Below are positions 22,701-30,240 of a DNA stretch of 64,000 nucleotides, one piece after another (position 1 is the first letter of the stretch; each line of letters begins with the position of its first letter). Below the pieces are notes generated by a model. It was not told the DNA's origin, searched no databases, and saw only the letters and a list, made by a program, of their open reading frames with translations. The stretch comes from Haliclystus octoradiatus. Its lineage: Eukaryota; Cnidaria; Staurozoa; Stauromedusae; Haliclystidae. The stretch covers positions 30,960,107 to 31,024,106 of the forward strand of contig OU744448.1 in NCBI GenBank assembly GCA_916610825.1, in the 5' to 3' direction. A program made the translations under genes and the position numbers.

Positions 22701-24031
22701 CACACAATACCCAAATTGTTCCATGCAAATTCATTCCAGGAAGTGCTTCAAAGATCAAAGTACTTATTCTATCTTGATAACTTCCTATACTCAAATTGGC
22801 TTCAAAAGCAGCAACGTAGGCATAACATAAGAACCATATAATCCCCTGCGAAAACAGTTCAGGAGTTCATGAACAGTTCAAGAACAGTTCATGAACGTTA
22901 AATGGCCCCAAATTTTCATGAACTGTTCATGAACTGTTCATGAACGCCTGAACTGTTTTTCGCTTGGATAGTCAAGCATTGAAGATCCTGATCGAAGAAC
23001 TACAAGAACATTTGCATAAAAGTTGTTATATTCGTCTTTCTGTCATATTATAATGAATCAGTCTGCAAATAATGGCAATTTCGATGATATCCCAGGAGCA
23101 GCAACGCAGAAAAAAGTTAGGGAGTGGCGGCAACTTATCAAATTTGACGTCAGGGACGCCAAAATGTAACATTTCAGCAAAAATTGTAGAAAAAATGAAA
23201 AAAAAAAAAATTTTAACTGCCTATTTCCGATGAAATCTGCAGCTTCATGTTTTGCAGACCGGATAATGTAGAGCCTAGGCCTGCATCATTATTAACATGT
23301 GTTAATTTATACTGGCTAGCACATATTGTCACACTGATAATCTGATTTATCATGACTGAGTAAGGCCAACGAAACTTGATTTATAGCTTCTCGTCAGCGC
23401 CCGCATCCAATTTTGCCTCTGCGTCAGAAAATGTCATTATTTGCAATTATTTCATTACAATATTGAAATAGGACATATAAGCAAAGATGAAAAAGTTAGA
23501 GCGCTGCAACATTTACTTTGACATTTACATTTACATTTATGTTAACTTGCCGGTAAATACCTTCTTAGGAGATTATGTTTGTGTTTAAATGAATAAATCC
23601 TTGTTGTCTTGATATTCATGACCATCTTGCTTTTGATCGCAAACGTTGCATTGATAACCTCAAATCAGACGTTTTGAAGGGATATGTATGTCCTAAACCG
23701 CAAACTATCTGATTAAAAAATTAAGTAGTAGATTTGTTCGAATTTTCATTTTTTATAAAACATAATAATGAATAATGAAAAATGAAAAAAAAGCCTCACC
23801 AAATTTTCAAAAAAAGTTGACAAAGTCTATAAATCAAATTCCGTTGGCCTAATTTAATACCTCATTTGAGCAGTCTTTTATCCAAGAGAATTCATTGGCA
23901 TATATTTCTTTTGATGCTGGATGATTAGAGACCTTCTTTAGCAGTTGATGCCAATTAGGAGCTTTTGCATATCTCCATTGCAAATATCCAATTGCTGATT
24001 GTAATTTCCTATATGAATTTAAACGCTTCAT
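3030..24031 (-). CDS. PREPL: PREPL-like serine peptidase (S9A), 22 exons
   Basis: I rebuilt this gene exon by exon from splice sites, reading phase and family similarity. Coding exons, 5' to 3': 23861-24031, 22342-22373, about 21708-21818, 20925-21012, 19660-19757, 19107-19221, 17839-17965, 16156-16231, 15002-15154, 14492-14566, 12280-12402, 11394-11435, 10646-10735, 9161-9229, 7753-7837, 7008-7098, 6367-6436, 5775-5921, 4619-4704, 4326-4392, 3443-3625, 3030-3104. Junction phases agree and give about 724 residues, close to human PREPL (727). The first half is the beta-propeller part. The second half is the alpha/beta hydrolase: VYGCYGA, the HARGGSDLG oxyanion segment, GISAGG with Ser about 565, LSLDDYIVP with the Asp about 651-652, and KGGHFH with His about 693-695. 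Family members are cytosolic hydrolases acting on short peptides or esters. The start ATG has an in-frame TAG eight codons upstream. The exon near 21.7 kb is placed to within 1-2 bp. Oligopeptidase B is the alternative, but the sequence around the Ser fits PREPL better. Confidence 0.88.
3443..3625 (-). CDS. PREPL: PREPL-like exon with catalytic Asp and His
   Basis: Sixty-one codons in phase 0. LSLDDYIVPSWIPLKWLAK aligns with the family's catalytic-Asp loop. KGGHFHNS near the exon end supplies the His (residue about 693 or 695; human His690). The next and last exon (3030-3104) adds the C-terminal helix and a TAG stop. All three triad positions therefore appear intact. Confidence 0.88.
3786..3920. 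repeat. Degenerate GTTCATGAAC repeat patch
   Basis: Scattered TTCATGAAC-like words and a GACGTTCATGAACTG core, without clear terminal repeats. Probably an old member of the palindromic family. Confidence 0.4.
4504..4588. repeat. Degenerate GTTCATGAAC repeat
   Basis: Several TTCATGAACAGTTCA units lie just downstream (gene sense: intron side) of the 4619-4704 coding exon. The terminal CCCCTGCG blocks are not visible. Confidence 0.45.
4728..4780. repeat. (ATC)n microsatellite
   Basis: About 17 uninterrupted CAT units. The poly-His reading on the plus strand is not a gene. It sits at the 3' side of the neighbouring Penelope-like relic. Confidence 0.9.
4803..5480 (-). mobile_element. Penelope-like retroelement 3' relic (GIY-YIG)
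   Basis: On the minus strand, an open stretch ending at a TAA (5044-5046) reads VIYHFKCGLCEADYVGYTCR and, further on, PTLNVQGDSIRAKVF. This is the GIY-YIG endonuclease tail of Penelope-like elements (YVGYT core, downstream R..L.ER..EH and Asn). A segment in a shifted frame just upstream (FKSKKLNDDLRTREEKR, about 5330-5400) matches the linker before it, so there is one frameshift. The 3' flank to 4803 contains GCTGAAGTCAATCAGTCGAAACG, a sequence type seen at Penelope-like ends. No reverse transcriptase remains: a truncated, dead copy in a PREPL intron. Confidence 0.75.
5508..5625 (-). repeat. SINE family B, 3' part
   Basis: Contains the tail block CACAAACCGGGTAAGCT shared with the copy at 1-236 but lacks the tRNA-like head. 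Confidence 0.5.
5640..5740. repeat. Degenerate GTTCATGAAC repeat
   Basis: Holds GAACAGTTCATGAACATTTG, GGTCATTTAACGTTCATGAA and TTGTTCATAAAT, the core of the palindromic family without intact ends. Confidence 0.45.
5775..5921 (-). CDS. PREPL: PREPL-like exon with nucleophile serine
   Basis: Forty-nine codons in phase 0, bounded by TTCTCAG and AAG|GTGG. The exon carries the nucleophile elbow GISAGG; its Ser is residue about 565 of the rebuilt protein, against Ser559 in human PREPL. The stretch ALCNRQPWLTRAAILK that follows is typical of the oligopeptidase B/PREPL branch. Confidence 0.9.
6132..6228. mobile_element. Palindromic GTTCATGAAC MITE copy
   Basis: GAGCAAAACAGTTCAGGAG at the left, inverted as CTCTTGATTCGTTTTACGCAGG at the right. 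The centre is GAACGTTAAATGGCCTCAA. Confidence 0.6.
7258..7625. repeat. Expanded GTTCATGAAC repeat tract
   Basis: About 370 bp made almost wholly of GTTCATGAAC-type words in both orientations, including a repeated CATGAATGCAGAATTGC block. The right end is TTTTTCACAGGGG. The tract is longer than a normal copy, which suggests internal tandem growth or several merged insertions. Confidence 0.65.
8545..8632. mobile_element. Palindromic GTTCATGAAC MITE copy
   Basis: Ends CTCCTGCGATAAACAGTTC and GTTTTTCGCAGAGG, with AT directly outside each end. Confidence 0.65.
9244..10203. mobile_element. Non-autonomous mariner-type element, 960 bp
   Basis: The left end, CAGTTAAAACTCATCGTAAG followed by CGACCACTC, is inverted at the right as GGTCGCTGTGACGAGTTTGACTG. 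Subterminal copies of GTGGTCGCTTA face each other. TA flanks the left side; the right side reads AA. No transposase ORF is present. It lies in the intron between the 9161-9229 and 10646-10735 exons of the PREPL-like gene. Confidence 0.6.
10248..10404 (-). repeat. SINE family B copy
   Basis: On the minus strand it carries the tRNA-like head region (GAGCACCTGAGCCCGCAAGG) and the CAGCTTACCCAGTTTATG tail. It is diverged from the other copies. Confidence 0.5.
10438..10588. mobile_element. Palindromic GTTCATGAAC MITE copy
   Basis: CCCTGTGAAAAACAGTTCAGG and its inverse CTGAACTGTTTTCCACAGGG bound two GTTCATGAAC-rich arms. AAT lies directly outside each end. Confidence 0.75.
10858..11235 (-). repeat. 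Old SINE family A copy with nested MITE
   Basis: A degenerate copy of the SINE found intact at 45.6 and 46.9 kb: it shares GCCCTACC.AAGG, TTTCATAACAGATAGACCT, ATGGTACTCATTTG and AAGTCAAGGCTGAGTT, and ends in a decayed tRNA head. A palindromic MITE (10892-10974) interrupts it near the 3' (left) part. Confidence 0.6.
10892..10974. mobile_element. Palindromic MITE nested in the SINE
   Basis: CCTCTGCGAAAACGCTTCAGG to CTGAACTGTTTTTCGCAAGGG, with AA immediately outside both ends. Comparison with intact SINE copies shows the insertion point within the GTACCACTCCTCT region. Confidence 0.7.
11551..11767. mobile_element. Palindromic GTTCATGAAC MITE, long copy
   Basis: Ends CCCCTGCGAAAAACAGTTC and GAACTGTTTTCCCAGGGG, with AG directly outside each. 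The central part has several extra AACAGTTCATG units, so this copy is about twice the usual length. Confidence 0.75.
11885..11950. mobile_element. Palindromic MITE, short copy
   Basis: CCCCTATGAAAAACAGTTTGG to CTGAACTGTTATCACAAGGG, with TA outside both ends. The arms are short and the GCCATTTAACG centre is missing. Confidence 0.65.
12436..12553. repeat. GC-rich hairpin / fold-back element
   Basis: Arms CACTGAGAATTATCAGGCC and its inverse GGCTTGATAATTCTCAGTG surround a short GC-rich loop with CGAGGCGCGTGTTATCCG. Outer flanks AATTATCGAACGAGATTG and AAATCGAGTTTGATAATTG are also inverted. No coding sequence. Confidence 0.65.
12952..13763. mobile_element. Mutator-like MITE, 812 bp, 9-bp TSD
   Basis: Terminal inverted repeats of about 92 bp (12952-13043 and 13672-13763) share AGCCTGCGTCCAGACT, AAGGAAAGTGTAAAGTCTGC and TAGCCGACCAAACAAAGC. 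The 9-bp GTCGATGTT is directly repeated at 12943-12951 and 13764-13772. Long TIRs with a 9-bp duplication are the mark of Mutator-type transposition. No transposase ORF is visible. The element sits in a PREPL intron. Confidence 0.78.
13950..14399. repeat. Direct repeat pair, unknown family
   Basis: Two diverged copies (about 13950-14073 and 14282-14399) share ATTTGGCCTTGT.GGTGCTTG, GAGCCATGGTATG and GTAGTAGGCGAT.AGGCC. The minus-strand reading frame across the first copy (99 codons) matches no family I know and is probably chance. Confidence 0.45.
15795..16070. repeat. Expanded palindromic GTTCATGAAC copy
   Basis: Starts CCCCTGCGAAAAAAATCC and ends TTTTATTCATGGG, with TG directly outside both ends. 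Between them are about 15 TTCATGAAC-like words, some in a larger AACTTCATGAACATTTCATG-type unit. Confidence 0.65.
16404..16546. mobile_element. Palindromic MITE copy
   Basis: CCCCTGTGATGTTTTCATG at left and CAATTTGTTTGCAGGGG at right, with TA on both flanks. The interior is diverged. Confidence 0.6.
16574..16639. mobile_element. Palindromic MITE, short copy
   Basis: CCTCATGTGAAAAACCGTTG to CTGAACTGCTTTCGCAGGG around one GTTCATGAACAG unit. Confidence 0.6.
16871..16970 (+). repeat. SINE family B fragment
   Basis: Shares GGACAAATTAAAGC, GGTTAAATTCCTGGCAGGAG and CACTATTGGTTAATG with the head region of the other family B copies. Confidence 0.4.
17132..17378. repeat. Fold-back element with ATTCAATCGAT core
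   Basis: The arms ATATGTAGTCAAAAATCAGA and ATGTTTGCTACTCAGGGTTTC return inverted at 17313-17378. The loop is a run of CAATCGAT and CTATTCAATC words. The whole 250 bp can fold on itself. Confidence 0.7.
18538..18713. mobile_element. Mariner-type MITE ('GGCCAC' family)
   Basis: CAGTCAAACCTGTTATAGCG to CCGTTATATACAGGTTTCAC. Same size and structure as the copy at 285-461. The right flank is TA, the left TG. Confidence 0.6.
18837..18998. repeat. Degenerate palindromic MITE
   Basis: Left end CCCCTGTGCAAACAGCTC. The interior has TTCATGAAC words and TTTAGCCATTTAACATTCAC. The right end is lost. Confidence 0.5.
19522..19636. repeat. 'GGCCAC' MITE, right half
   Basis: ATATACAGGGTTGATTCAAT through GACCGTTACAACAGGTTTGA and CTGTA. 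It overlaps nothing coding; the PREPL exon starts at 19660. Confidence 0.5.
19886..19954. mobile_element. Palindromic MITE, short copy
   Basis: CCCCTGTGAAAAACAGTC to GGACTATTTTTCGCAGGGG, with CA directly outside both ends. Confidence 0.65.
20445..20767. repeat. Tandem triplication of half-MITE unit
   Basis: Three consecutive units of roughly 100 bp, each with TATCTTCTATTGAA or its variant, then GTATATAA.GG.CACCTG, TATAGTGGTCAAT and CTCTCATAGCTGGCTGTTAT. The first and third units resemble each other more than either resembles the middle one. The array ends in the usual ACAGGTTTCACTGTA terminus. Confidence 0.6.
21420..21535. mobile_element. Palindromic GTTCATGAAC MITE, well kept
   Basis: CCCCTTTGAAAAAACAGTTC and GAACTGTTTTTTGCAGGGG bound arms of GGAATTCATGAACAGTTCAT type. 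AT lies directly outside both ends. Confidence 0.75.
22054..22140. mobile_element. Palindromic MITE, partial
   Basis: Left half truncated. The core GAACATTGAATGGCCCGAA and right end CTCCTGATTTGTTTTTGCAGG are visible. Confidence 0.5.
22342..22373 (-). CDS. PREPL: PREPL-like exon 2, 32-bp microexon
   Basis: A TTTCATTTCCAG acceptor and a GTAAGTT donor bound 32 bp that encode LIKSCIKAEK plus two bases. It is the only piece I found that links exon 1 (ending in phase 0) to exon 3 (needing two incoming bases), so phase arithmetic supports it. It is too short to find by similarity alone. Confidence 0.65.
22464..22634. mobile_element. Palindromic GTTCATGAAC MITE copy
   Basis: CCCCTGTGAAAAACAGTTC and GGAATGTTTTTCGCAGGGG, with AA directly outside both ends. 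The central AAATGGCTCCAATTTTGATG is followed by an extra arm segment. Confidence 0.75.
22843..22967. mobile_element. Palindromic GTTCATGAAC MITE copy
   Basis: CCCCTGCGAAAACAGTTCAGG to CCTGAACTGTTTTTCGCTTGG, with AT outside both ends. The centre reads GTTAAATGGCCCCAAATTTTC. Confidence 0.75.
23861..24031 (-). CDS. PREPL: PREPL-like exon 1 (start codon)
   Basis: First coding exon, 57 codons, from MKRLNSYRKL to IKDCSNE. It ends in phase 0 at a GAG|GTATT donor. An upstream in-frame stop and an AAGTATGA start context support this ATG. The N-terminal segment is the part of the protein least conserved in the family, so the start rests on frame and length rather than similarity. Confidence 0.7.
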
Positions 24032-24950
24032 ACTTGTCCAAAATTTGAAATTCTAATAATAATTAATGTTTGAATTTGATGCAAGGATGTACCGTATGGA
24101 GGAAGGTGAGCCCATGAAATACCTATCCTAGCCAAATCGTCTATCATAACTTAATGTTACAGTGTGAGTCAGAGTGTAGGCCTAGGCCTTAAAGAAGACT
24201 CTAAAGAAAGAAAAGGCTTGCCGTATCCTGGCCTGGCTGTCTGGCTCAACAGCTCGTCGATTGTGCTACATTCGAATTCAATTTTCATCATCTTTCGCTG
24301 GCTTTGTTATGTAGATATGAAAACATCCGATTCAGGCTAAGTTTATGTGCTGTGATTAGCAACTTATAAAAAGTAAACCAACGTTAAATCTTAGCCAATG
24401 TTCAAAATTTGGTACAAATTGTCAAATAGAGACAATCTATAAACCGAGGCTGTTTCTATAAGTTTCTTCAAAGCCTGTGTACAGACCAAGGTGCATACTC
24501 ATAAAAGTTTATGAACCATCAGTCTACAATGTTCATGCTGCGGTCTAGCCTGCGTTCTAACTCTTCAGCTGAACGTTGAAAATTTCATTCCGAAAGCAGA
24601 TTGCCATTTGGTTTAGCGGTTTGTTATTTAGAGACAAATAAGTAAAAAGTTTAGTGTTTTTTCCAGTGTAAACCCTCTTGTGGAAATAAGTGGGTTCCTG
24701 TTCGAGGAAAAAGAGTGAGACACAAAATCGTAACATTGATTGCATTTTTGAGGGGTAAATGCTTGCGCAAAGTAAAAATACAAGAAGAACATGTACTGAT
24801 AGAAAATTTTTCTCTATCTAAAGAAGCAATCTCCCAATATCCGGGATATACACTTTAAAATCGTTGTACTTTTTCGAATATACTGAGCAATGGAGTATAA
24901 ACTTTTTTTGAATTCGTTTTCATAAACTCGTTATCCGATCTCGTGGTTTT
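24032..24950. other. Upstream flank of the PREPL-like gene
   Basis: Presumed promoter and intergenic sequence. I see no TATA-box context or conserved exon, and the small reading frames here look random. Confidence 0.4.
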
Positions 24951-25700
24951 GATATCGAAAATTATTCGTTCCCCTAAATCAACCAGGCCAGTAATAATCT
25001 TGTACACCATAATAATGTCAGCTTTAATCTTCGAAACTCTAATGAATCGATACTTAAAACTTCAAGTCGGTCTTTGTAGAATAAATGTTTAATTAAGCAG
25101 AATAAAACAATTCGACGATTACATTTTGGCTGTACTGATTCCAAAAGTTGTACTATGTCTTTGTTTAAATGATGGTTCCAATCTGCAGAATCCGTTTCAG
25201 GTATAGGGCGTACATAGAAGGTATAAGCTGGCAATAAAATCTCAATAAGTGATGATGTAAAACATTTGGAAACAAGGAATAAATGAGAGTTGGCTTTTGA
25301 TGTTATGAACAGTGCTTACAGAATTTTAGTGTCGACTTGTTCCAATGGCTGATCTGCTAAGGTGTATGAGCATTTTGAGGTGCTTATAGTTTTCCGCAAG
25401 ATATGACATCACATTTCAGAATTGTTATTCTTTATTGCCAATCGTTGCCGTAAGATTTAGAAAGATTTTAGTGTAGGGACGTGTAGAGAATTATGTTGGT
25501 CAGCATTGTATCGGGGAACTGAAAATTTAGCATCATCTGCAAAGAGTTTTACGTACAATCAAACAAGACATGAACTAATGTCATTTATGAAGACAATTGA
25601 AAAAGTGAGGATCCAAGGACTGAGCATTGTGGTTCGCCGCTTGTAACAGGTAGAAAAGTAGATGTTTCATTACCTACTGATACTTGTGGATGAATACAAA
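24950..25700 (-). pseudogene. Degraded LINE reverse transcriptase relic
   Basis: On the minus strand, 25606-25655 reads PVTSGEPQCSVLGSSLF, the RT motif usually written SGVPQGSVLGPLLF. It is followed by KFSVPRYNADQHN-like remnants. The frame at 25100-24974 reads KDRLEVLSIDSLEFRRLKL, matching the LINE C-terminal block with the form YEERL..L.L.SLEYRR. Stops and frameshifts break the rest. Likely CR1/L2 or Jockey-like; too damaged to place further. Confidence 0.7.
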
Positions 25701-26617
25701 ACAAAACGTTTTTGTTCTGGAGATTTCAATTCGCCTTTAACTTAATCTACCTACTAGATTTAATCAACCTATGAAATTTTTAAAATCTTTAAATTTTTAA
25801 TAGAATGATATCAAATAAGTTCATTGAATGAAGTTTATTATTTCAAAAAAACTCCAGAATATCATAATATTCATACAATAAATTTGTTACTGTACATTGT
25901 TCATCTCAACACAAATGTTTGCATAATTTCCCGATAACGGTTTATCTATATTAAAACGCCAGTGAGAAGTACATAAGTCGCGGACAGTCCGCAAATAATT
26001 TATTTACAAACAGAAAATACTATTAATATAGAGATAAGTAGATTGAAGAAGTTATATTGCAATCTTTTTCATTCTGTAAAACATGCCAATTACATTATAC
26101 AACAAACTCAAATATAGTAAACTTACTATTCCTTTACGACTAATTTGTAATGCGTATCTCCATAAAGGGGTATCGGAGCCATTCGTGGACGACAGAGGCA
26201 GACCCTACATTAAAGGCAGCTTGCAGCAAAAATGGTATCGTTCTATACTATGTCGTCGTCACATACCCCCTAACACACTCCGGTAATGAAATTTTGAGTC
26301 AAATTTCGGGCAATTTTGAAACAAAAATATCAAAATCGTGCAAATTTCAAGGTATTACAGTACTGAAACTCCTAAGTTTGCAAATGCTACTTTTTTTTTC
26401 AGGTAAAATACATATTTCGTCAGGTAAAATGGATACCCACACCTACCACCTAGGTCAGAGGCATATGTATAGTTACGAACGTTGTCATTGTACACTGATG
26501 TCGATTCATACGTATTTTTCATCTTTAATTAACCTGGTTGATCTGGAATGTTTATGATAATTATAAAAAGGGCACGTGCCGCCCCAATTCGCCCATCTGC
26601 CGAAAGGTCAGGAGCCA
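25701..26617. other. Intergenic, no recognised feature
   Basis: AT-rich, with two short overlapping plus-strand reading frames that look random. It ends at the BEL/Pao target site, GGAGCCACAGC. Confidence 0.4.
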
Positions 26618-26621
26618 CAGC

Positions 26622-27201
26622 TGTTGTGAATTGGGAGTATGACACTTGGATTCGACAACACCGTTAGAATCGACTGGATTATTTATTACTTATTAATTAA
26701 TTCAATAAAGAAGATAGAAAGATACAAACAATTAAATAAAGCGTACAATGTTATCAAGTTAATTACAATTCAAGTATGGGTTGTATGCTTACATCGCTGA
26801 TTTCTTTCTAACGTTGATCTGTTGTCTTCTTCGATTGTTGAATTGTTCGTCAGAACGGCGTACAACGGCATCGGATAACTATACTTGATTATACTAAATT
26901 TCTATCGATATTTATACAATTTTCTCTTTTAAGGTGATATATAAAACTGCAAATCACAAGACCATAAATGGTCATTCTATGTCCTATGATAGGAAGAAGT
27001 TATCTATTTTTGGTTTAATAAATCCCATGATGGGAAGTATTTACATGATCCCATGATTTTCATAGTGGGAAGTATTTTCTAATCTATTTTTAAACTATAC
27101 TACATGCTATTTTCTATCATTGATCAGAGTTCTATAAACATTAATAATTCTATAATATATGCCATGTCAATAAATGTTCAAACTAAACTAAATTCGTAAC
27201 A
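26622..27201 (-). repeat. BEL/Pao 3' LTR
   Basis: 580 bp, near-identical to 31573-32152. In element sense a purine-rich tract, GGGCGGAG, sits immediately before it (27202-27209). Confidence 0.9.
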
Positions 27202-27246
27202 CTCCGCCCATGGAAACAAGTACGACTTGTTTTCATTTTCTTACAG

Positions 27247-29493
27247 TTACTGTTCTTCGCTGTCCAATAGTACACATAATTTGGTAATTGGTCGTAAGTA
27301 TTCACCATTGACAGTCTTTACTTTGGCAGTTCTGACCAAACCATCTTTTCCAGGAAGCACATTGATCACTCGTCCCATGCTCCAGGCTCCTCGTGGAACA
27401 TGTCTTTCCATCAGCAATACGACATCCCCAACTGCAATTGACTTGCGTTCTTTAGTCCATTTTGTAGGTTTGATCATTGTTGGAAAGTAGTCTAAGACCC
27501 ATTTATTCCAGAATTGATTGACCAGACTTTGTACAAATTGATATCTTTTCTTTTGTGATGGAGAATCTTGAAATGGTCCTTGTGGCATTGATACACTGGC
27601 TCTTCCAAGTAGAAAATGGTTAGGCGTTAAATATGTCCCATCATTTGGATCTGCAGACATTGGTCCCAACGGACGAGAATTAACCAAATTCTCAACTTCA
27701 CAGAGGTAAGAACATAATTCTTCGTGTGTAAGTACTTGCCCACCTATACTGCTCTTTATGGCTGTTTTTGCTAGCTTTACCATGGACTCTACCACTCCAC
27801 CGTGATGGGGTGCTTCTGGCGTGTTGAATTTCCAGTCCATGTTATTCTTCACTGGCCATTGGTCTTCAGATTGCTTGAGAAATTGAGGCTCATCTTTCCA
27901 ACGCTCATTCAATTGCTTCACTTGTATGCCGCGAGATGCGTCATCTGCCACGTTCAGGTCAGTTGGACAATGTCTCCACTGGGCCGGATCTGAGTCAGTT
28001 TGAATTTCCCCAATGCGAACAGCTACAAATGGTTTATATGCCTTTGACTGGCTGGTTATCCATGAAAGTACAATTGTGCTATCACTCCAGAAGGTCGTCT
28101 TCGCAACTTGAATTCTTGGTTCTTCTAGAATAGTCTTGGCCAACCTGGTTCCTAAGACAGCAGCTTGAAGTTCCAGTCTTGGAATTGTGAGTCTTTTCAA
28201 TGGTGCCACACGCGTCTTTGCAGCCACAAATCGAAGTTCAGCATCTGAATTGTCTTCAATTTCCCATCGGAAATACCCACATGCAGCAAATGCGTCTTCA
28301 CTAGCGTCACAGAAGATATGAAGGCTGCATGATGAATTGATTGCATCTTTTGGTGTCAGGCATCTAGGCATCTTTACTTGCTTCAGTGTGACCATCTCTT
28401 CAAAGAATTGCCTCCATAGCTGCTCATGTTGTTGGTTGATTTCTTCGTCCCATTTGATACCGTCACTCCAAAGTCGTTGCATCAGTATCTTTCCTCTGAC
28501 AATGAATGGTGCAGCAATACCATTTCGGTCAAATATTTTTGATACTCTGCTCAATATTGATCTTTTCGTCAGTGTTTCTTCTGCAGGTGGTTCCTTAATT
28601 TTGAATGTTATGATTTCAGCTGCTGAATTCCAAATTGTTCCCAAAATCTTCTCTTCAGTCTTGTTGATTTCTTTTTCGTCTGTTTGATTTGCATCTGAAT
28701 CTTCAATGTTCGTCACCCAATCCTTCAAGCCAAAACCACCTCTTCTGAGGACCTCAGTAATGGATTTCATCAATTCTTTGGCATTTTCAACGGTGTTGGT
28801 TGACTCACATATGTCGTCCACATAGCTATTTGTCTTAATTGATTGTGATGCCATTGGGAATTCATCTTTTGAGTCTTCGGCTGTTCTTCTTAGAACCGTC
28901 TGGGCCATTGCTGGTGCTGCTTTGTCTCCAAATGGGACCCGAACCATAATATACACATCAGGGTCTTTGCTTGTGTTGAGGTTGCGCCATAAGTACCGGT
29001 GAACTTGTTGGTCTGCTTCTGGTAATTTAATTTGATTAAACATCTTTGAAATATCATTGCAAATTCCATATCGTCCCTCTCTGAACCGAAGTATGACACC
29101 AAACAGTGAATTCACCAGGTCTGGACCATTCATTGTGGCATCATTTAGGCTGGTTCCTTTGAATTGAGCTGAGGCATCAAACACGATTCTTACTGGAGTT
29201 GTTGGCTTCTCTGTGATGACTGAATGGTGTGGAATGTAGTTGATTGGGCCATCATAATTGTCCATTTCATCTTGGCTGATCAGTCTTGCAAACCCAAGTT
29301 CCACATTTTTCATTATCTGTTCTTCATATGCAGCTGCCAAAATTACATTTTTAGCCAGTTTCTTCTCTGTTGATTGCAGTCTTTGAAGTGCCAAGACATA
29401 GTTGTTTGGTAAATCAGCTGCTGGACTCTGTTTCCATGGCAACCCAATTTGATAGCGGCCATCTTTCTTTATGCAACTTTCTTCTAACATCAT
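27247..29493 (-). pseudogene. BEL/Pao RT-RNase H with truncated integrase
   Basis: 748 codons. RT motifs are RIVFDASAQFKGTSLNDATM and PFGDKAAPAMAQ, with the catalytic SYVDDICES (28813-28824). RNase H follows (IFCDASEDAFAACGYFRW; ELQAAVLG). Near 27850 the protein passes directly from EDQWPVKNN to WKFNTPEAPHHGGVVESMV, the last part of integrase. The H2C2 zinc finger and the first two catalytic Asp residues are absent, consistent with a deletion of several hundred bp. RT may still be active, but integration would need help in trans. Confidence 0.85.
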
Positions 29494-29568
29494 TGCTGCT
29501 CTTTTATCTTCTAGGGATCCAACAATATTTGGTTGACATTGGCAATTTGGAGCTTTTACATCAAAGGA

Positions 29569-30240
29569 CTATGTTTCCCAAAATGATCTAATGTCAACAT
29601 CTGGCTGGTCTTCAATTGTGACGGCATTGACTGAATGAGACGTCTTTGAAGTTTCTCCAAAATTGCCAAGCACGATCCATCCCAACGGTGTCTTGATTGC
29701 AACTGGCATCCCGTCTTCTGCTTTCCTGACTTCTCCTACCAAGAGATGTGGATGATCAACTCCAACCAGAATGTCAATTGGACCAGGATGGTATGACAAC
29801 TTCACGTCATTGAGATGATGGAATCTTTTTAGTTCAGTCTTTTTGAACGGTCCCACGTCTGCACATATCATTTTTAACTCAGTTGCTTCTACTTTGAAGG
29901 TTTGCTGGTTCCCATTTATAGCTTCTACTTCAAGTGTGAGTCGTCTGGTCTGCTGCTGTTTCCTCTCACCACTCACCACGGACAGATTGACAAAGGTTGA
30001 TGGTCCCACAAGGCCAAGTGAATCTGCGAATCCTTTCCTGACAAGTGAAAGTTGAGCTCCTGTATCTATCAAAACATTAGCTTGTTTTGTCTTACCGTTT
30101 GCACCTTTCACCAACACTCTAAGTACAGGTAATATGTTTTTGCTGTTGTCCCATCTGGTAGCATTGGCAATTGTGACATCATTGTGAAGTGTAGGGTGAG
30201 GCATGAGAAACAGGCTCTGTTTTCCTTTACACATTTCCAT
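29569..30240 (-). pseudogene. BEL/Pao protease and start of pol
   Basis: Contains the retroelement aspartic protease signature NVLIDTGAQLSLV and downstream LGWIVLGNFGE, the typical linker before BEL RT. It stops at TAG (29569-29571) right after DIRSFWET, where related elements read straight on. The same frame resumes and stays open through RT, so this is a nonsense mutation or a read-through site. Confidence 0.8.

Noticed and set aside
1415-22967. CRISPR-like regularly spaced repeats
   Set aside because: The GTTCATGAAC words are in dispersed hairpin elements with irregular spacing and no unique spacers, in eukaryotic introns.
26150-26557. 135-codon plus-strand frame near the BEL element
   Set aside because: No motif, odd composition, no splice sites or neighbours to support it.
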